NCBI GenBank assembly: GCA_020630355.1
Contig: JAHDBO010000035.1
Location: 1-12,445, forward strand
Length of the DNA: 12,445 bases
Reading direction: 5' to 3'
Source of the DNA: Saprospiraceae bacterium
GTDB taxonomy: Bacteria > Bacteroidota > Bacteroidia > Chitinophagales > Saprospiraceae
Position 1 is the stretch's first letter; every line of letters begins with the position of its first letter. The position numbers and the translations under genes are program-made. The notes beneath the pieces are model-generated. The model did no database searches. It had not been told where the DNA came from and worked only from the letters and a program-made list of their open reading frames with translations. Shown here in pieces: positions 1 through 7,532 of this stretch.

Positions 1-16
1 TTTCTCAAAGCGATTG

Positions 17-24
17 CAAAGATA
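17..24 (-). promoter_or_regulatory. Promoter -7 box reading out of the left edge
   Basis: The minus strand reads TATCTTTG followed by CAATCGC, a perfect match to the Bacteroidota -7 consensus TAnnTTTG. It points left and would serve a minus-strand gene outside the window. No good -33 TTTG is seen at the expected distance; that stretch is homopolymeric A/T. The rest of 1-187 is AT-rich with long A and T runs and no gene. I see no convincing terminator there for the phosphatase gene that ends at 188. Confidence 0.4.
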
Positions 25-187
25 CATTTCTTTTTTTTACAGAAAAATATTTTTTTAAAAAAAATGCACTTTTTTTTCTCTTAAAAGAATAAAGCCTTTA
101 TAGTCAAGCAAAAACACTCTATACAAGCTTTTACCTTTTAATTTAGTTCCCGATTTTAAGATAAAAAACAAAAAAAAGAACCTCTAA

Positions 188-745
188 CTACAATACAGAC
201 GCACCGAAAGCCTTCAAACTAGGGTGCCGCTCATTAATCATTTCATCATATCGCCCAGAAGCGAGCATTTCAGCTTCTTCTTTCTTCGTTGTAATCAATA
301 CAGTGTGCATCTTTAGGCGATAGCCAAATTCCATATCGCTCAGGGAGTCTCCAACCATAACGGATTTTCGGAAATCAATTTCAGGGAAATCTGACTGAGC
401 CTGCAATGCCATCCCGGTATTGGGCTTTCGGCAAGGTGGGTTTTCTTTCGCTAATTTCGGGCAATAGTAGCAACGATCAATTCGGCCCCCGCTATCTCTT
501 ACTGCCCGGCACATTTTATCATGCAATTGTTCCAAATCCAATTCACTCATGATCCCCTTCCCTATTCCTTGCTGATTCGTTACCACCACAATATGTTCAA
601 ATACACTATTGAAACGTACCAGGCTCTCTATAACGCCTTCGATAAAATCAAACGCTTCCCAATTGCGCACATACCGCCCCACTAGACGACGATTGATGAC
701 ACCGTCTCTGTCCAAAAAAAGTGTCCAACCCGTGTAATCTTTCAT
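188..745 (-). CDS. HAD-IIIA family phosphatase (GmhB/HisB-N type)
   Basis: A 185-residue HAD-superfamily phosphatase of subfamily IIIA. Members remove phosphate from sugar bisphosphates such as D-glycero-D-manno-heptose 1,7-bisphosphate (lipopolysaccharide core synthesis) or from histidinol phosphate. Visible motifs: LFLDRDGVIN near the N-terminus (nucleophile Asp12, acid/base Asp14), VVTNQQGIGKG (Thr56-Asn57), CRKPNTGM (Arg106-Lys107) and MVGDSLSD (Asp133, Asp137), so all catalytic elements are present. Length is normal for GmhB (about 190). The zinc loop is unusual: by alignment to E. coli GmhB (C-x-H ... C-x-C), Cys95 and Cys105 are kept, but the His position is Lys97 and the third Cys position is Pro103; an extra Cys92 lies just before. 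The substrate is therefore uncertain, and I give no symbol. The ATG at 745 is one base after the stop of the DUF3467 gene, so the two are probably co-transcribed and translationally coupled. Confidence 0.88.
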   Translation of the reverse strand: MKDYTGWTLFLDRDGVINRRLVGRYVRNWEAFDFIEGVIESLVRFNSVFEHIVVVTNQQGIGKGIMSELDLEQLHDKMCRAVRDSGGRIDRCYYCPKLAKENPPCRKPNTGMALQAQSDFPEIDFRKSVMVGDSLSDMEFGYRLKMHTVLITTKKEEAEMLASGRYDEMINERHPSLKAFGASVL

Positions 746-746
746 T

Positions 747-1073
747 CTAGGCCTGTGCCTTAGGCGTATTGAAATTCATTGGAGGAAAAGGCGGATTATT
801 GTCATCAGCGATGGTACCGTTTTGCGTTTCAAACTTCTTAATGTTATCCGCTAGCGCCTTCATCAAACGCTTCGCATGCTGGGGCGTTAAAATCACTCTT
901 GATTTCACCTTCGCCTTTGGCACATTGGGCACAAGGCGTATGAAATCAACCACGAACTCCGAATTGGAATGGGAAATGATCGCTAGGTTGCTGTAAGTGC
1001 CTTCTGCAACCTCATCTGGCAATTCTATATTGATTTGATTCTGGTTTTGATTTGAATTTCTTTGTTCAGCCAT
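747..1073 (-). CDS. DUF3467 domain protein
   Basis: A 108-residue cytoplasmic protein matching DUF3467, a small family of unknown function common in Bacteroidota. After a polar, Asn/Gln-rich N-terminus comes the recognisable core: a strand ending in EGTYSNLA, then HSNSEFVVDFIRLVP, then a basic stretch before VILTPQHAKRLMKAL and a helix ending DNIKKFE. The tail is Pro/Asn-rich and probably disordered. The frame stays open upstream to a TTG at 1088, but that triplet lies inside a perfect promoter -7 box (1086-1093). I therefore choose the ATG at 1073, which is preceded by an A-rich leader. The gene is followed one base later by the HAD phosphatase. Family assignment is confident; the role is unknown. 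Confidence 0.85.
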   Translation of the reverse strand: MAEQRNSNQNQNQINIELPDEVAEGTYSNLAIISHSNSEFVVDFIRLVPNVPKAKVKSRVILTPQHAKRLMKALADNIKKFETQNGTIADDNNPPFPPMNFNTPKAQA

Positions 1074-1085
1074 TTCTTTTTTTGG

Positions 1086-1118
1086 CAAATATAAGGAAGT
1101 TGTTCATAAGAAGGCAGA
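1086..1118 (-). promoter_or_regulatory. Promoter of the DUF3467-phosphatase operon
   Basis: On the minus strand TATATTTG (1093-1086) is a perfect -7 box; TCTG (1118-1115), 21 bases upstream, is a one-mismatch -33 element. Transcription would start near 1080, leaving a leader of roughly seven bases (AAAAGAA) before the ATG at 1073. This both marks the operon promoter and rules out the TTG start at 1088. Confidence 0.6.
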
Positions 1119-1139
1119 ATTAGCACCTTCGTTACAAGT

Positions 1140-1514
1140 TTATCCGCTCACTTTCTCTTTATCTAGAGATTTGTGCTTGAAAGGCGTGTTCAATACTTGG
1201 TCTAAAAGTTCTTGTTTCACTTTTAAGTACTTATTGTCTTCCAATAAGTACATTACTAAAATAGCATTATCTAGATTGACCTTGGCACGCATCATGAGCA
1301 ATAATTTCAGCGTTCGGCTATAGGTTTCGATTTGAGTAAGCACTCGTTCATTGTTCGCAAGTGTTGATTCTAGGTTAGGGATTTCACCTAGACCATATTT
1401 TGGGGGATTGATCTTTACCGTATCTAAATCCACAAAGGAATTGATGACTTGCTTGGTTTTGAAGTCAATCTGCTGGATTTTTGAATCAATCAATCCATAT
1501 ACGTGCTCGACCAT
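1140..1514 (-). CDS. Hypothetical protein, helical, unknown function
   Basis: A 124-residue protein that I do not recognise. It is hydrophilic, has no signal peptide or membrane segment, and looks mostly helical. Visible pieces are VEHVYGLIDSKIQQIDF near the start, a PPKYGLGEIP turn, a helix with ERVLTQIETYSRTLKLLL, and a C-terminal helix with KYLKVKQELLDQVL, ending in a Lys-rich tail. The ATG at 1514 is chosen; GGAAAG lies just upstream. A TTG at 1550 would add 12 residues (through TKHHLHNG), and an AAAAAGG lies ahead of it, so the longer form is possible. It lies 66 bases upstream of the DUF3467 ATG on the same strand. That gene has its own promoter, so operon membership is unclear. Confidence 0.65.
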   Translation of the reverse strand: MVEHVYGLIDSKIQQIDFKTKQVINSFVDLDTVKINPPKYGLGEIPNLESTLANNERVLTQIETYSRTLKLLLMMRAKVNLDNAILVMYLLEDNKYLKVKQELLDQVLNTPFKHKSLDKEKVSG

Positions 1515-1701
1515 GTCAAGCTTTCCATTATGAAGATGATGCTTAGTCAATGCTGAACCTTTTTACAAGTTAATTGGGTTATGTTATACATTCCATAAAC
1601 CGCTCCAATTAATAACAAACAGTAACTAGTGTATGTTTGAAATGTGACTGAATATAAGCTCAAAATAGAAAAAGATGTATCATACTTACATTTTGACAAT
1701 C

Positions 1702-1732
1702 AATCAACAACACATTATACCGCTTGTTGATT
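1702..1732 (-). terminator. Possible hairpin terminator of the flavin reductase gene
   Basis: AATCAACAA (1702-1710) and TTGTTGATT (1724-1732) form a perfect 9-base inverted repeat with a 13-base loop. It lies 32 bases after the stop codon of the minus-strand flavin-reductase-like gene. The tail beyond it is not a clean T run, so this is a tentative terminator. The rest of 1551-1763 shows no gene. Confidence 0.3.
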
Positions 1733-1763
1733 ACATGATTTCGGTTGCTTAAATCAGGTTGTT

Positions 1764-2390
1764 TTATTTGATACTAATTATCTCTTTATTCGGTTTTGCA
1801 TAGCTATACCGGTCAATTGATTGAGGTAGGTAGTAATCATCCAGACCATTCACTGCCACACTAGCAGCTTTTTCAATATCAATTAAACCATCTTCCAAAA
1901 CCAGGTTGTCATCTATCTCCAATAATACTATTTGACCAATAATAAAGTACGTACCATTGAGATGAATCGGGATGATTTCCTTGAGTTCCATTCCTATTTT
2001 CACCTTTGATTCTCTGACGAAAGGGGCCGGGAAGTCGGCAATATAGTCAGCTTTCAATCCTGTTTGTTCATACTCAGACGCTGTATAGCGTGCAGATGTC
2101 TGGTGCGCAGGTTTCAGCATATCTACATTCACATGATTGATGGTATAAAACCCTGTTTGCTTGATGTTTTCTAGGGTATGCCTTGGCACCGAATCTGGCC
2201 TAGAAACAATCCCTTGTAAGGGGGGCGTTGCTCCTACGTGCACCATAGAGCTGAATATAGCTAGATTAGTTGTTCCTGACTCATTTTGAGTGCCTATCAA
2301 ATTGGCAGATTTAAAACCAGAAATGGAGTTGATTAAGTTGCGACGGTAAAACTTTTCCAATCCGAGTATGTGCTCTAGTGTTAAGTGCAT
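1764..2390 (-). CDS. Flavin reductase family protein (FMN-binding split barrel)
   Basis: A 208-residue cytoplasmic protein of the flavin reductase-like/DIM6-NTAB split-barrel family, which binds FMN and commonly reduces flavin with NAD(P)H or passes electrons to partner enzymes. Family features seen: NLAIFSSMVHVG and the flavin-contacting stretch PPLQGIVSRPDSVPRHTLENI, then TGFYTINHV and the HQTSARY segment near the middle, and a late VLLEIDDNLVLEDG strand. Length is typical. The ATG at 2390 starts a divergent pair: 107 bases separate it from the ATG of the membrane di-iron hydroxylase on the plus strand, so both may respond to the same signals. The physiological substrate cannot be read from the sequence. 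Confidence 0.85.
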   Translation of the reverse strand: MHLTLEHILGLEKFYRRNLINSISGFKSANLIGTQNESGTTNLAIFSSMVHVGATPPLQGIVSRPDSVPRHTLENIKQTGFYTINHVNVDMLKPAHQTSARYTASEYEQTGLKADYIADFPAPFVRESKVKIGMELKEIIPIHLNGTYFIIGQIVLLEIDDNLVLEDGLIDIEKAASVAVNGLDDYYLPQSIDRYSYAKPNKEIISIK

Positions 2391-2497
2391 GGAGTTAGGT
2401 TTTGTTTATAATTACACGACTCTTAAAAGGATTTAAAAGGCGTTTAGTTCTAGTAACACCTGATTTTTTTGTGTACCTTGGTAAAAAACAACGATTC

Positions 2498-3778
2498 ATG
2501 GAGTTATTTGCAAAAGCCCTGCTCGTTCTAATCCCCTCTATATTCGTCCTTTTTTTCTTAGAAATGGGTTATGCCTATTTTCGAGGGCGTTTTGAGTATA
2601 GAATAATGGATGTTATCTCTAGCTTAAGCGCTGGAATGACCAATGCGATAAAAAGTGTGCTTGGGTTGACGATTGTCATTTTTGGGTACAAATATATGTA
2701 TGAGCATCTGGCACTGACCGAAATTAAAACAACTTGGCTCGTCTACTTCCTGAGTTTCGTTGCTCTGGACTTTGGGAGCTACTGGTACCATCGCCTAGCG
2801 CACCATGTTAATATATTTTGGAACAGACACGTCATCCATCATTCTGGAGAAGATTTCAATATCGCCACTGCGCTTCGACAGTCTATTTCTAAATTTGTCA
2901 ATATTAGTGTCTTTTTCTTACTTCCTGCGGCATTGCTAGGGCTTCCCCCAAAAGTCATTGCTATTGTCACACCACTTCATTTATTCCTTCAGGTCTGGTA
3001 CCATACCACTCAAATCGGCAAGTTAGGTTGGTTGGAATATATACTCGTGACACCTTCACAGCATCGAGTACACCATGCCATCAACCCCATTTATAGAGAT
3101 AAAAACCTATCTGGTGTTTTTTGTATATGGGATAGACTATTTGGTACCTTTCAAGAAGAGTTAGAAGAAGAACCCTGTGTATATGGCGTTACTCGACAAG
3201 TCAACACTTGGAATCCCATCCGCATCAACCTAAATCATATATGGCTATTGACAAAAGACGCTTGGCGAGCAGAAAATTGGAAGGATAAATTTAGGATTTG
3301 GCTAATGCCTACTGGTTGGCGACCTGCCGATGTCGCCGCAAAATATCCCATTGCCTCTGCTAAAACAGATGCTTTCGTAAAATATGCTCCTGATACCTCC
3401 CAAGCATTAAAATACTGGTCTTTAATACAATATGTCCTAGTCAATTTAATGGTTTTCCAGTTGCTTTACCAATTTACAACCATCGGCAGTCCTGGCATTT
3501 TCATCTACGGTGCCTTTATGTATCTGATGATATATAGCTACACCTCCTTGATGGACAAAGACCCCAATGCAATTTGGATGGAAATTGTTAAGTCATCCAT
3601 CGGAATCGCTATCTTATTAATTACAGGAGATTGGTTCAAAATCAATGAATTATCCCCATTCGGTTCCTCTTTTATTTTAATTTATCACGTTATATCTCCG
3701 ATTATCGTTTCAAGATTTGTTGTGAGAGAAATAGGATGGAATGGCAAGGACAACATACTGAAAAAAGCTGAAGCATAG
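2498..3778 (+). CDS. Sterol desaturase/fatty acid hydroxylase family, AGMO-like membrane protein
   Basis: A 426-residue integral membrane protein of the fatty acid hydroxylase superfamily, whose histidine clusters hold a di-iron centre for O2-dependent hydroxylation of lipids. Clusters seen: HRLAHH (98-103), HVIHH (111-115), an isolated His169 in WYHTTQ, and HRVHH (189-193). Stretches such as HHSGEDFNIATALRQS and DKNLSGVFCIWDRLFGTF closely resemble animal alkylglycerol monooxygenase (TMEM195), which cleaves ether lipids. Hydrophobic helices flank the core (starting with residues 3-25), and a C-terminal block of several helices follows residue 310. An in-frame TTG at 2402 would add 32 residues, but it lies only 11 bases from the start of the divergent gene; the ATG at 2498 leaves a normal intergenic region. 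Superfamily membership is firm; the exact lipid substrate and electron donor are unknown. Confidence 0.87.
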   Translation: MELFAKALLVLIPSIFVLFFLEMGYAYFRGRFEYRIMDVISSLSAGMTNAIKSVLGLTIVIFGYKYMYEHLALTEIKTTWLVYFLSFVALDFGSYWYHRLAHHVNIFWNRHVIHHSGEDFNIATALRQSISKFVNISVFFLLPAALLGLPPKVIAIVTPLHLFLQVWYHTTQIGKLGWLEYILVTPSQHRVHHAINPIYRDKNLSGVFCIWDRLFGTFQEELEEEPCVYGVTRQVNTWNPIRINLNHIWLLTKDAWRAENWKDKFRIWLMPTGWRPADVAAKYPIASAKTDAFVKYAPDTSQALKYWSLIQYVLVNLMVFQLLYQFTTIGSPGIFIYGAFMYLMIYSYTSLMDKDPNAIWMEIVKSSIGIAILLITGDWFKINELSPFGSSFILIYHVISPIIVSRFVVREIGWNGKDNILKKAEA

Positions 3779-4206
3779 CTTACGGAGCCCTAATTTCTCA
3801 AACCAAAAGAGTAGCTTTTGTCAAAAGTTCTGCCCGTTTCAAAAAGAAAACACCAATGGATTGGCAGTGGACATTAGTACAAGCTATTAGACATTATTCT
3901 ATTTTCGATTTTGGTAAAAACATTAGGCTATAAAAAAATGATTTTCAATCTAATATCTAAAGACTAATTACTAATATCTGATTTTAGAATAAAATCTATT
4001 GGTTAAACTGATGTCCCATTTTTCTTTTCAGAACCCTGCGCCGTCGTTGCGTATTAGGGGCCACTCTGTAGTACTCAAGCATAGCAAGCCCATTATCTTT
4101 CAGGAATGTCTTCAAAAAAACACCTTGCCTGTTTTTCCAAAAACCCTAAATGACCTTTCGTAAAAAACAAATCGTGACAGCGTCTATTCAAATTATCCCC
4201 TTGATA
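3779..4206. other. Gene-poor intergenic stretch with weak coding-like traces
   Basis: No credible gene was found between the hydroxylase stop and the secDF promoter. The part 4021-4100 is richer in GC than its surroundings. It is overlapped by a 50-codon plus-strand reading frame with an ATG (4011-4163) and a start-less minus-strand frame (3996-4145) ending RRRRVLKRKMGHQFNQ. Neither has a promoter or recognisable homology. The remainder is AT-rich, with a short inverted repeat CTTTTG-T-CAAAAG at 3815-3827. It may hold a decayed gene or a small RNA; I cannot decide. Confidence 0.3.
3950..3979. repeat. Short direct repeat CTAATATCT
   Basis: CTAATATCT occurs at 3950-3958 and again at 3971-3979, 21 bases apart, with a related CTAATTA between. 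It is a low-complexity AT repeat with no visible function. Confidence 0.4.
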
Positions 4207-4239
4207 TTCGTTAATACTTATTGAATAAAGCTATATTTG
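4207..4239 (+). promoter_or_regulatory. secDF promoter
   Basis: TATATTTG (4232-4239), followed by CACTC, is a perfect Bacteroidota -7 box. A degenerate -33 element, TTCG (4207-4210), lies 21 bases upstream. Transcription should start around 4245 and give a leader of about 110 bases before the secDF ATG. The perfect -7 box and the placement before a large essential gene make this convincing. Confidence 0.65.
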
Positions 4240-4249
4240 CACTCATTTT

Positions 4250-4312
4250 TTAACTAGAAAGCTGGTTTTAGAGCTTCTTGAAGGAGTTATCAAGGCTTAA
4301 CTAGCTGGTTTT
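4250..4312 (+). repeat. Imperfect direct repeat and hairpin in the secDF leader
   Basis: TTAACTAG-aaa-GCTGGTTTT (4250-4269) recurs as TTAACTAGCTGGTTTT (4297-4312), without the three extra A and with the central G shared. Between the copies, CTTGA-AGGAGTTA-TCAAG can form a hairpin, extendable by a GC pair past a TT bulge. The loop presents AGGAG. The whole unit lies inside the predicted untranslated leader of secDF, so it could be a regulatory RNA element or a protein-binding site. Function is inferred only from position. Confidence 0.4.
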
Positions 4313-4354
4313 CTGATTTATTCACATTATTTTTTATTAAAATTTTCATTACCA

Positions 4355-7300
4355 ATGCAAGGGAAAGGTTTAATTAGATTCTTCCTAGTGGTGATGATTC
4401 TGGTAACTGCATACCAGTTCTTATTGGTATTGCCGACCATGAAAGTGGAAGGTGATGCCGAAGCACATGCAGATGCCTTATCATCAAACGCTCCAGTAGA
4501 GCAAAAGGAAGATGTTAGAAAAATGGCTCGTGTGGCCTACTTGGACTCTATGTCCACAGAAACGGTACTGTCGATACCGCTATTGAAAGATTACACTTAC
4601 CAAGATTTGAAAAGCCAGCAATTGGCTTATGGTCTTGACTTGAAAGGCGGGATGAGCGTCGTACTTCAAGTGGATTTGAGAGAATTCGTCAAGAAACTCG
4701 CCGACGACAGTAATGCGCCCCCCTTCCTTGCAGCATTGGATCAAGCTAAGAAAGAACAAAGAACTTCACAATCCGATTTTGTCACCTTATTTGCCAACGC
4801 TTGGAGTCAAAATGCCAATGGCATGAAACTCAACGAGATTTTCTCTTTGAACGAGGGCTTACGTGACCAGATTAACTCCCAGACATCGGATGCAGAGGTT
4901 GTTTCTATCATAAGAGAAAAAGCTAATCAAACGGTCAATCTTACTTTTGAAAGATTAAAGCAACGTATTGATAAATTCGGTGTATCCCAGCCAAATGTTT
5001 CTTTGGATGCGGGTAGAGATTTGATTTTGGTGGAATTGCCAGGTGTGGACAACCCAGAGCGTGCTAGACAGTTGTTGTCTGCTTCTGCCCAATTGGAGTT
5101 CTGGAAAACGTACCGATTGACAGATGGCGACTTAGCTTCTCTAATCATGAGAGCTGATGCTAAACTGAAAGAAGTGATGGGCGATACAACAGCGGTCGCT
5201 GTAGCAGAGCCTATCATCAACGAGCGCAAGATTTATGAAAGAGATACATTAGGGAATGTTATTGATTCCACTAAATTCGAGTCTGTATTTGATACATTGC
5301 CTGGGCAGATTGATCCAGGGTCTAACTTTGGCCCGTTATTGAAAATATTCCAACCAAATCAAGGAAATTACCCATTGACGGCTCTAGGTGCGGCAGAGAA
5401 AAACAAGCGCAACGCCGTTATGGCTATGTTGGAACGACCAGCTATCAAAGCGATGTTCCCTAGTGATATGCGTTTGATGTGGGGCGATAAACCTATTAGA
5501 GATAGGGAGACCAACGAATTGACCAGAGAGTACTTACTTTATATGGTAAAAACAGGTCGTGACGATGTCGCTCCCCTAGAAGGAGACCGTGTAACACAGG
5601 CATCTGTGCAGCCAGACCCAACGACAGGGGAAATTCAAGTTTCCCTAGAAATGGACGGTCAAGGCACACAGGTTTGGGGTGATTTAACAACAGAAGCTGC
5701 TAGAGATGGTAATCGTAGTATTGCTATTGCTCTGGACGGGGAAGTTGTTTCTGCGCCTGGTGTAAACGAGCCGATTTTGAGTGGACGTTCTTCTATTTCT
5801 GGTGGTTTCACACAGCAAGAAGCACAAGATTTAGCTAACATCCTAGAGATTGGTAAATTACCTGCTAAAATCGAAATCATCCAAGAAGCACTTGTAGGAC
5901 CAACATTGGGTCAGGACAATATTCGTCGTTCTTTGACTTCTATGGCAATTGGTTTCGTCTTGGTCATGTTGTTCATGATTCTTTACTATGCCGGTGGTGG
6001 TATCGTCTCTATCGTTGCATTGATGGTCAACCTATTCTTCATCTTTGGTGCTTTGGCATCTATCGGTACGGTCTTGACACTACCGGGTGTGGCAGGTATC
6101 ATCTTGACGGTCGGTATGGCAGTAGATGCCAACGTAATCATCTATGAGCGTATCCGTGAAGAATTGCGAGAAGGCAAGTCTGTCGCACAAGCCATTTCAG
6201 ATGGTTTCCGCCACTCTTACTCTGCTATCATCGATGCCAACGTTACCACAATTTTGGTTGCCTTTGTCCTTTTCTACTTCGGATTAGGACCGATCAAAGG
6301 TTTCGCAGCCGTATTGATTGTGGGTGTCATTTCTTCTGTGTTCGCAGCCGTTCTTGTTGGTCGTTTGATTATCGACTGGTGGATAGGAAGGGGCAATAAC
6401 TTGTCTTTCTCCATGGGCTGGTCAGAGAATGTATTTGCCAATTTGGATATAGACTGGTTAGGAAAACGTAAGATTGCTTACGGTGTTTCATTGACTATCA
6501 TCTTACTAGGTTTTGCTTCTATGTATTTTAGAGGATTTGATCTGGGGGTTGATTTCAGAGGAGGCTATTCATATACCGTCCAGTTTGATGATAATGTCGA
6601 TGTGAGTGCAGATAAACTAAGAACAGTATTAGCCACTTCATTGGGAGAAGAGCCTATCGTTAAAACATTTGATGCAGCGAATACCTACTCTATCACAACG
6701 ACAGAAGATGCTGCTGAAGATTTAGATGGAAATATTCCTGATCAAATCATGGCTAAACTACATGCTGGTATCAATTCAATTGCTGGTGGGAGTGTGAGTT
6801 TAGATGATTTCAAAGATCCATCTGCAAAGGGGACGCATGTTACCTCTTCCAACACGGTTGGGCCTACGATTGCCGATGATATTCGTACAAGTTCTATCTA
6901 TGCGACTATCTTCGCACTATTGTTGATTTTCTTGTACATCTTTATCCGATTTAGAAAGTGGCAGTTCTCGCTAGGTGCGGTATTGGCATTGTTCCACGAT
7001 GTTTTGATTGTATTGTCCGTATTCTCTCTTCTATGGGGTTTTGCCCCTTGGAGCATGGAAGTAGACCAAGCATTCATCGCAGCCTTGCTAACAGTTGTCG
7101 GTTACTCGATTAACGATACCGTGGTTGTATTCGACCGTATCAGAGAGTACTTAGACACCTATTCGAAAAAGGATAAATACGAGGTTATCAACATGGCTGT
7201 AAATAGCACAGTATCCCGTACCATTATTACTTCTGTTACAACCATCTTTGTGGTTTTAATCTTGTTCCTATTCGGAGCAGGTTCTATCAAAGGGTTTGCT

Positions 7301-7444
7301 TGGGCATTGGTTGTTGGTGTCGTCGTCGGTACTTACTCTTCTATTTTCGTAGCAACACCTATTGTTCACGATTTCACTGGGGACTTGAAACCAAAAGATG
7401 CGGATGGCGATAAGAAAAAACGCTTTTCCAAAGCTTTGAAATAG
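4355..7444 (+). CDS. secDF: Fused protein translocase subunit SecDF
   Basis: A 1029-residue inner-membrane protein joining SecD and SecF, the proton-driven accessory subunits that pull exported proteins through SecYEG. The SecD half has an N-terminal membrane anchor (about 6-28), the conserved YGLDLKGG (92-99), a large periplasmic region, and a membrane block from about 526 to 685 containing GMAVDANVIIYERIRE with the proton-path Asp591. The SecF half starts near 700, with DLGVDFRGG (729-737), a periplasmic P4-like region, then helices from about 843 and GYSINDTVVVFDRIRE with Asp921. Both key aspartates and both D-G-G motifs are intact, so the protein should work. Separate E. coli SecD plus SecF total about 940 residues; the extra length lies mainly in the first periplasmic region. 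The ATG at 4355 has no Shine-Dalgarno. It has its own promoter and ends at a strong terminator, so it is monocistronic. Confidence 0.97.
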   Translation: MQGKGLIRFFLVVMILVTAYQFLLVLPTMKVEGDAEAHADALSSNAPVEQKEDVRKMARVAYLDSMSTETVLSIPLLKDYTYQDLKSQQLAYGLDLKGGMSVVLQVDLREFVKKLADDSNAPPFLAALDQAKKEQRTSQSDFVTLFANAWSQNANGMKLNEIFSLNEGLRDQINSQTSDAEVVSIIREKANQTVNLTFERLKQRIDKFGVSQPNVSLDAGRDLILVELPGVDNPERARQLLSASAQLEFWKTYRLTDGDLASLIMRADAKLKEVMGDTTAVAVAEPIINERKIYERDTLGNVIDSTKFESVFDTLPGQIDPGSNFGPLLKIFQPNQGNYPLTALGAAEKNKRNAVMAMLERPAIKAMFPSDMRLMWGDKPIRDRETNELTREYLLYMVKTGRDDVAPLEGDRVTQASVQPDPTTGEIQVSLEMDGQGTQVWGDLTTEAARDGNRSIAIALDGEVVSAPGVNEPILSGRSSISGGFTQQEAQDLANILEIGKLPAKIEIIQEALVGPTLGQDNIRRSLTSMAIGFVLVMLFMILYYAGGGIVSIVALMVNLFFIFGALASIGTVLTLPGVAGIILTVGMAVDANVIIYERIREELREGKSVAQAISDGFRHSYSAIIDANVTTILVAFVLFYFGLGPIKGFAAVLIVGVISSVFAAVLVGRLIIDWWIGRGNNLSFSMGWSENVFANLDIDWLGKRKIAYGVSLTIILLGFASMYFRGFDLGVDFRGGYSYTVQFDDNVDVSADKLRTVLATSLGEEPIVKTFDAANTYSITTTEDAAEDLDGNIPDQIMAKLHAGINSIAGGSVSLDDFKDPSAKGTHVTSSNTVGPTIADDIRTSSIYATIFALLLIFLYIFIRFRKWQFSLGAVLALFHDVLIVLSVFSLLWGFAPWSMEVDQAFIAALLTVVGYSINDTVVVFDRIREYLDTYSKKDKYEVINMAVNSTVSRTIITSVTTIFVVLILFLFGAGSIKGFAWALVVGVVVGTYSSIFVATPIVHDFTGDLKPKDADGDKKKRFSKALK

Positions 7445-7450
7445 ATAAAA

Positions 7451-7482
7451 TTATTTCCTCGGCACTCGTACCGAGGAAATAA
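7451..7482 (+). terminator. First hairpin after secDF
   Basis: TTATTTCCTCGG (7451-7462) pairs with CCGAGGAAATAA (7471-7482): a perfect 12-base stem with an 8-base loop, six bases after the secDF stop. It lacks a T run of its own and shares its last two bases with the following palindrome, so it may stabilise the mRNA end or act together with it. Confidence 0.55.
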
Positions 7483-7514
7483 AAATCCCCTCTCGCATGC
7501 GAGAGGGGATTTTT
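7481..7514. terminator. Perfect 34-base palindromic bidirectional terminator
   Basis: The arms AAAAATCCCCTCTCGCA and TGCGAGAGGGGATTTTT are exact reverse complements centred between 7497 and 7498. The GC-rich stem carries a T run in either direction. It lies between convergent genes (secDF and the minus-strand small Cys/Lys-rich gene that ends at 7533), so it probably ends transcription for both. Confidence 0.85.
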
Positions 7515-7532
7515 TATTGAACAATCTGAGAA

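Noticed and set aside
1632..1639. TATGTTTG on the plus strand as a promoter
   Set aside because: No -33 partner and no plus-strand gene downstream; it faces the end of the flavin reductase gene.
2402..2497. TTG-started N-terminal extension of the hydroxylase
   Set aside because: The 32 extra residues would fill nearly all of the intergenic space needed for two divergent promoters; the ATG at 2498 precedes a typical membrane helix.
3815..3827. CTTTTG-T-CAAAAG as a terminator of the hydroxylase gene
   Set aside because: The one-base spacer cannot form a hairpin loop and no T run follows.
4278..4304. Short TTG frame in the secDF leader as an arrest peptide
   Set aside because: Only eight codons, no ATG, no ribosome-binding site; far shorter than known secretion-monitor peptides.
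4927..5880. Minus-strand frames opposite secDF
   Set aside because: They are shadows of the SecDF coding frame.
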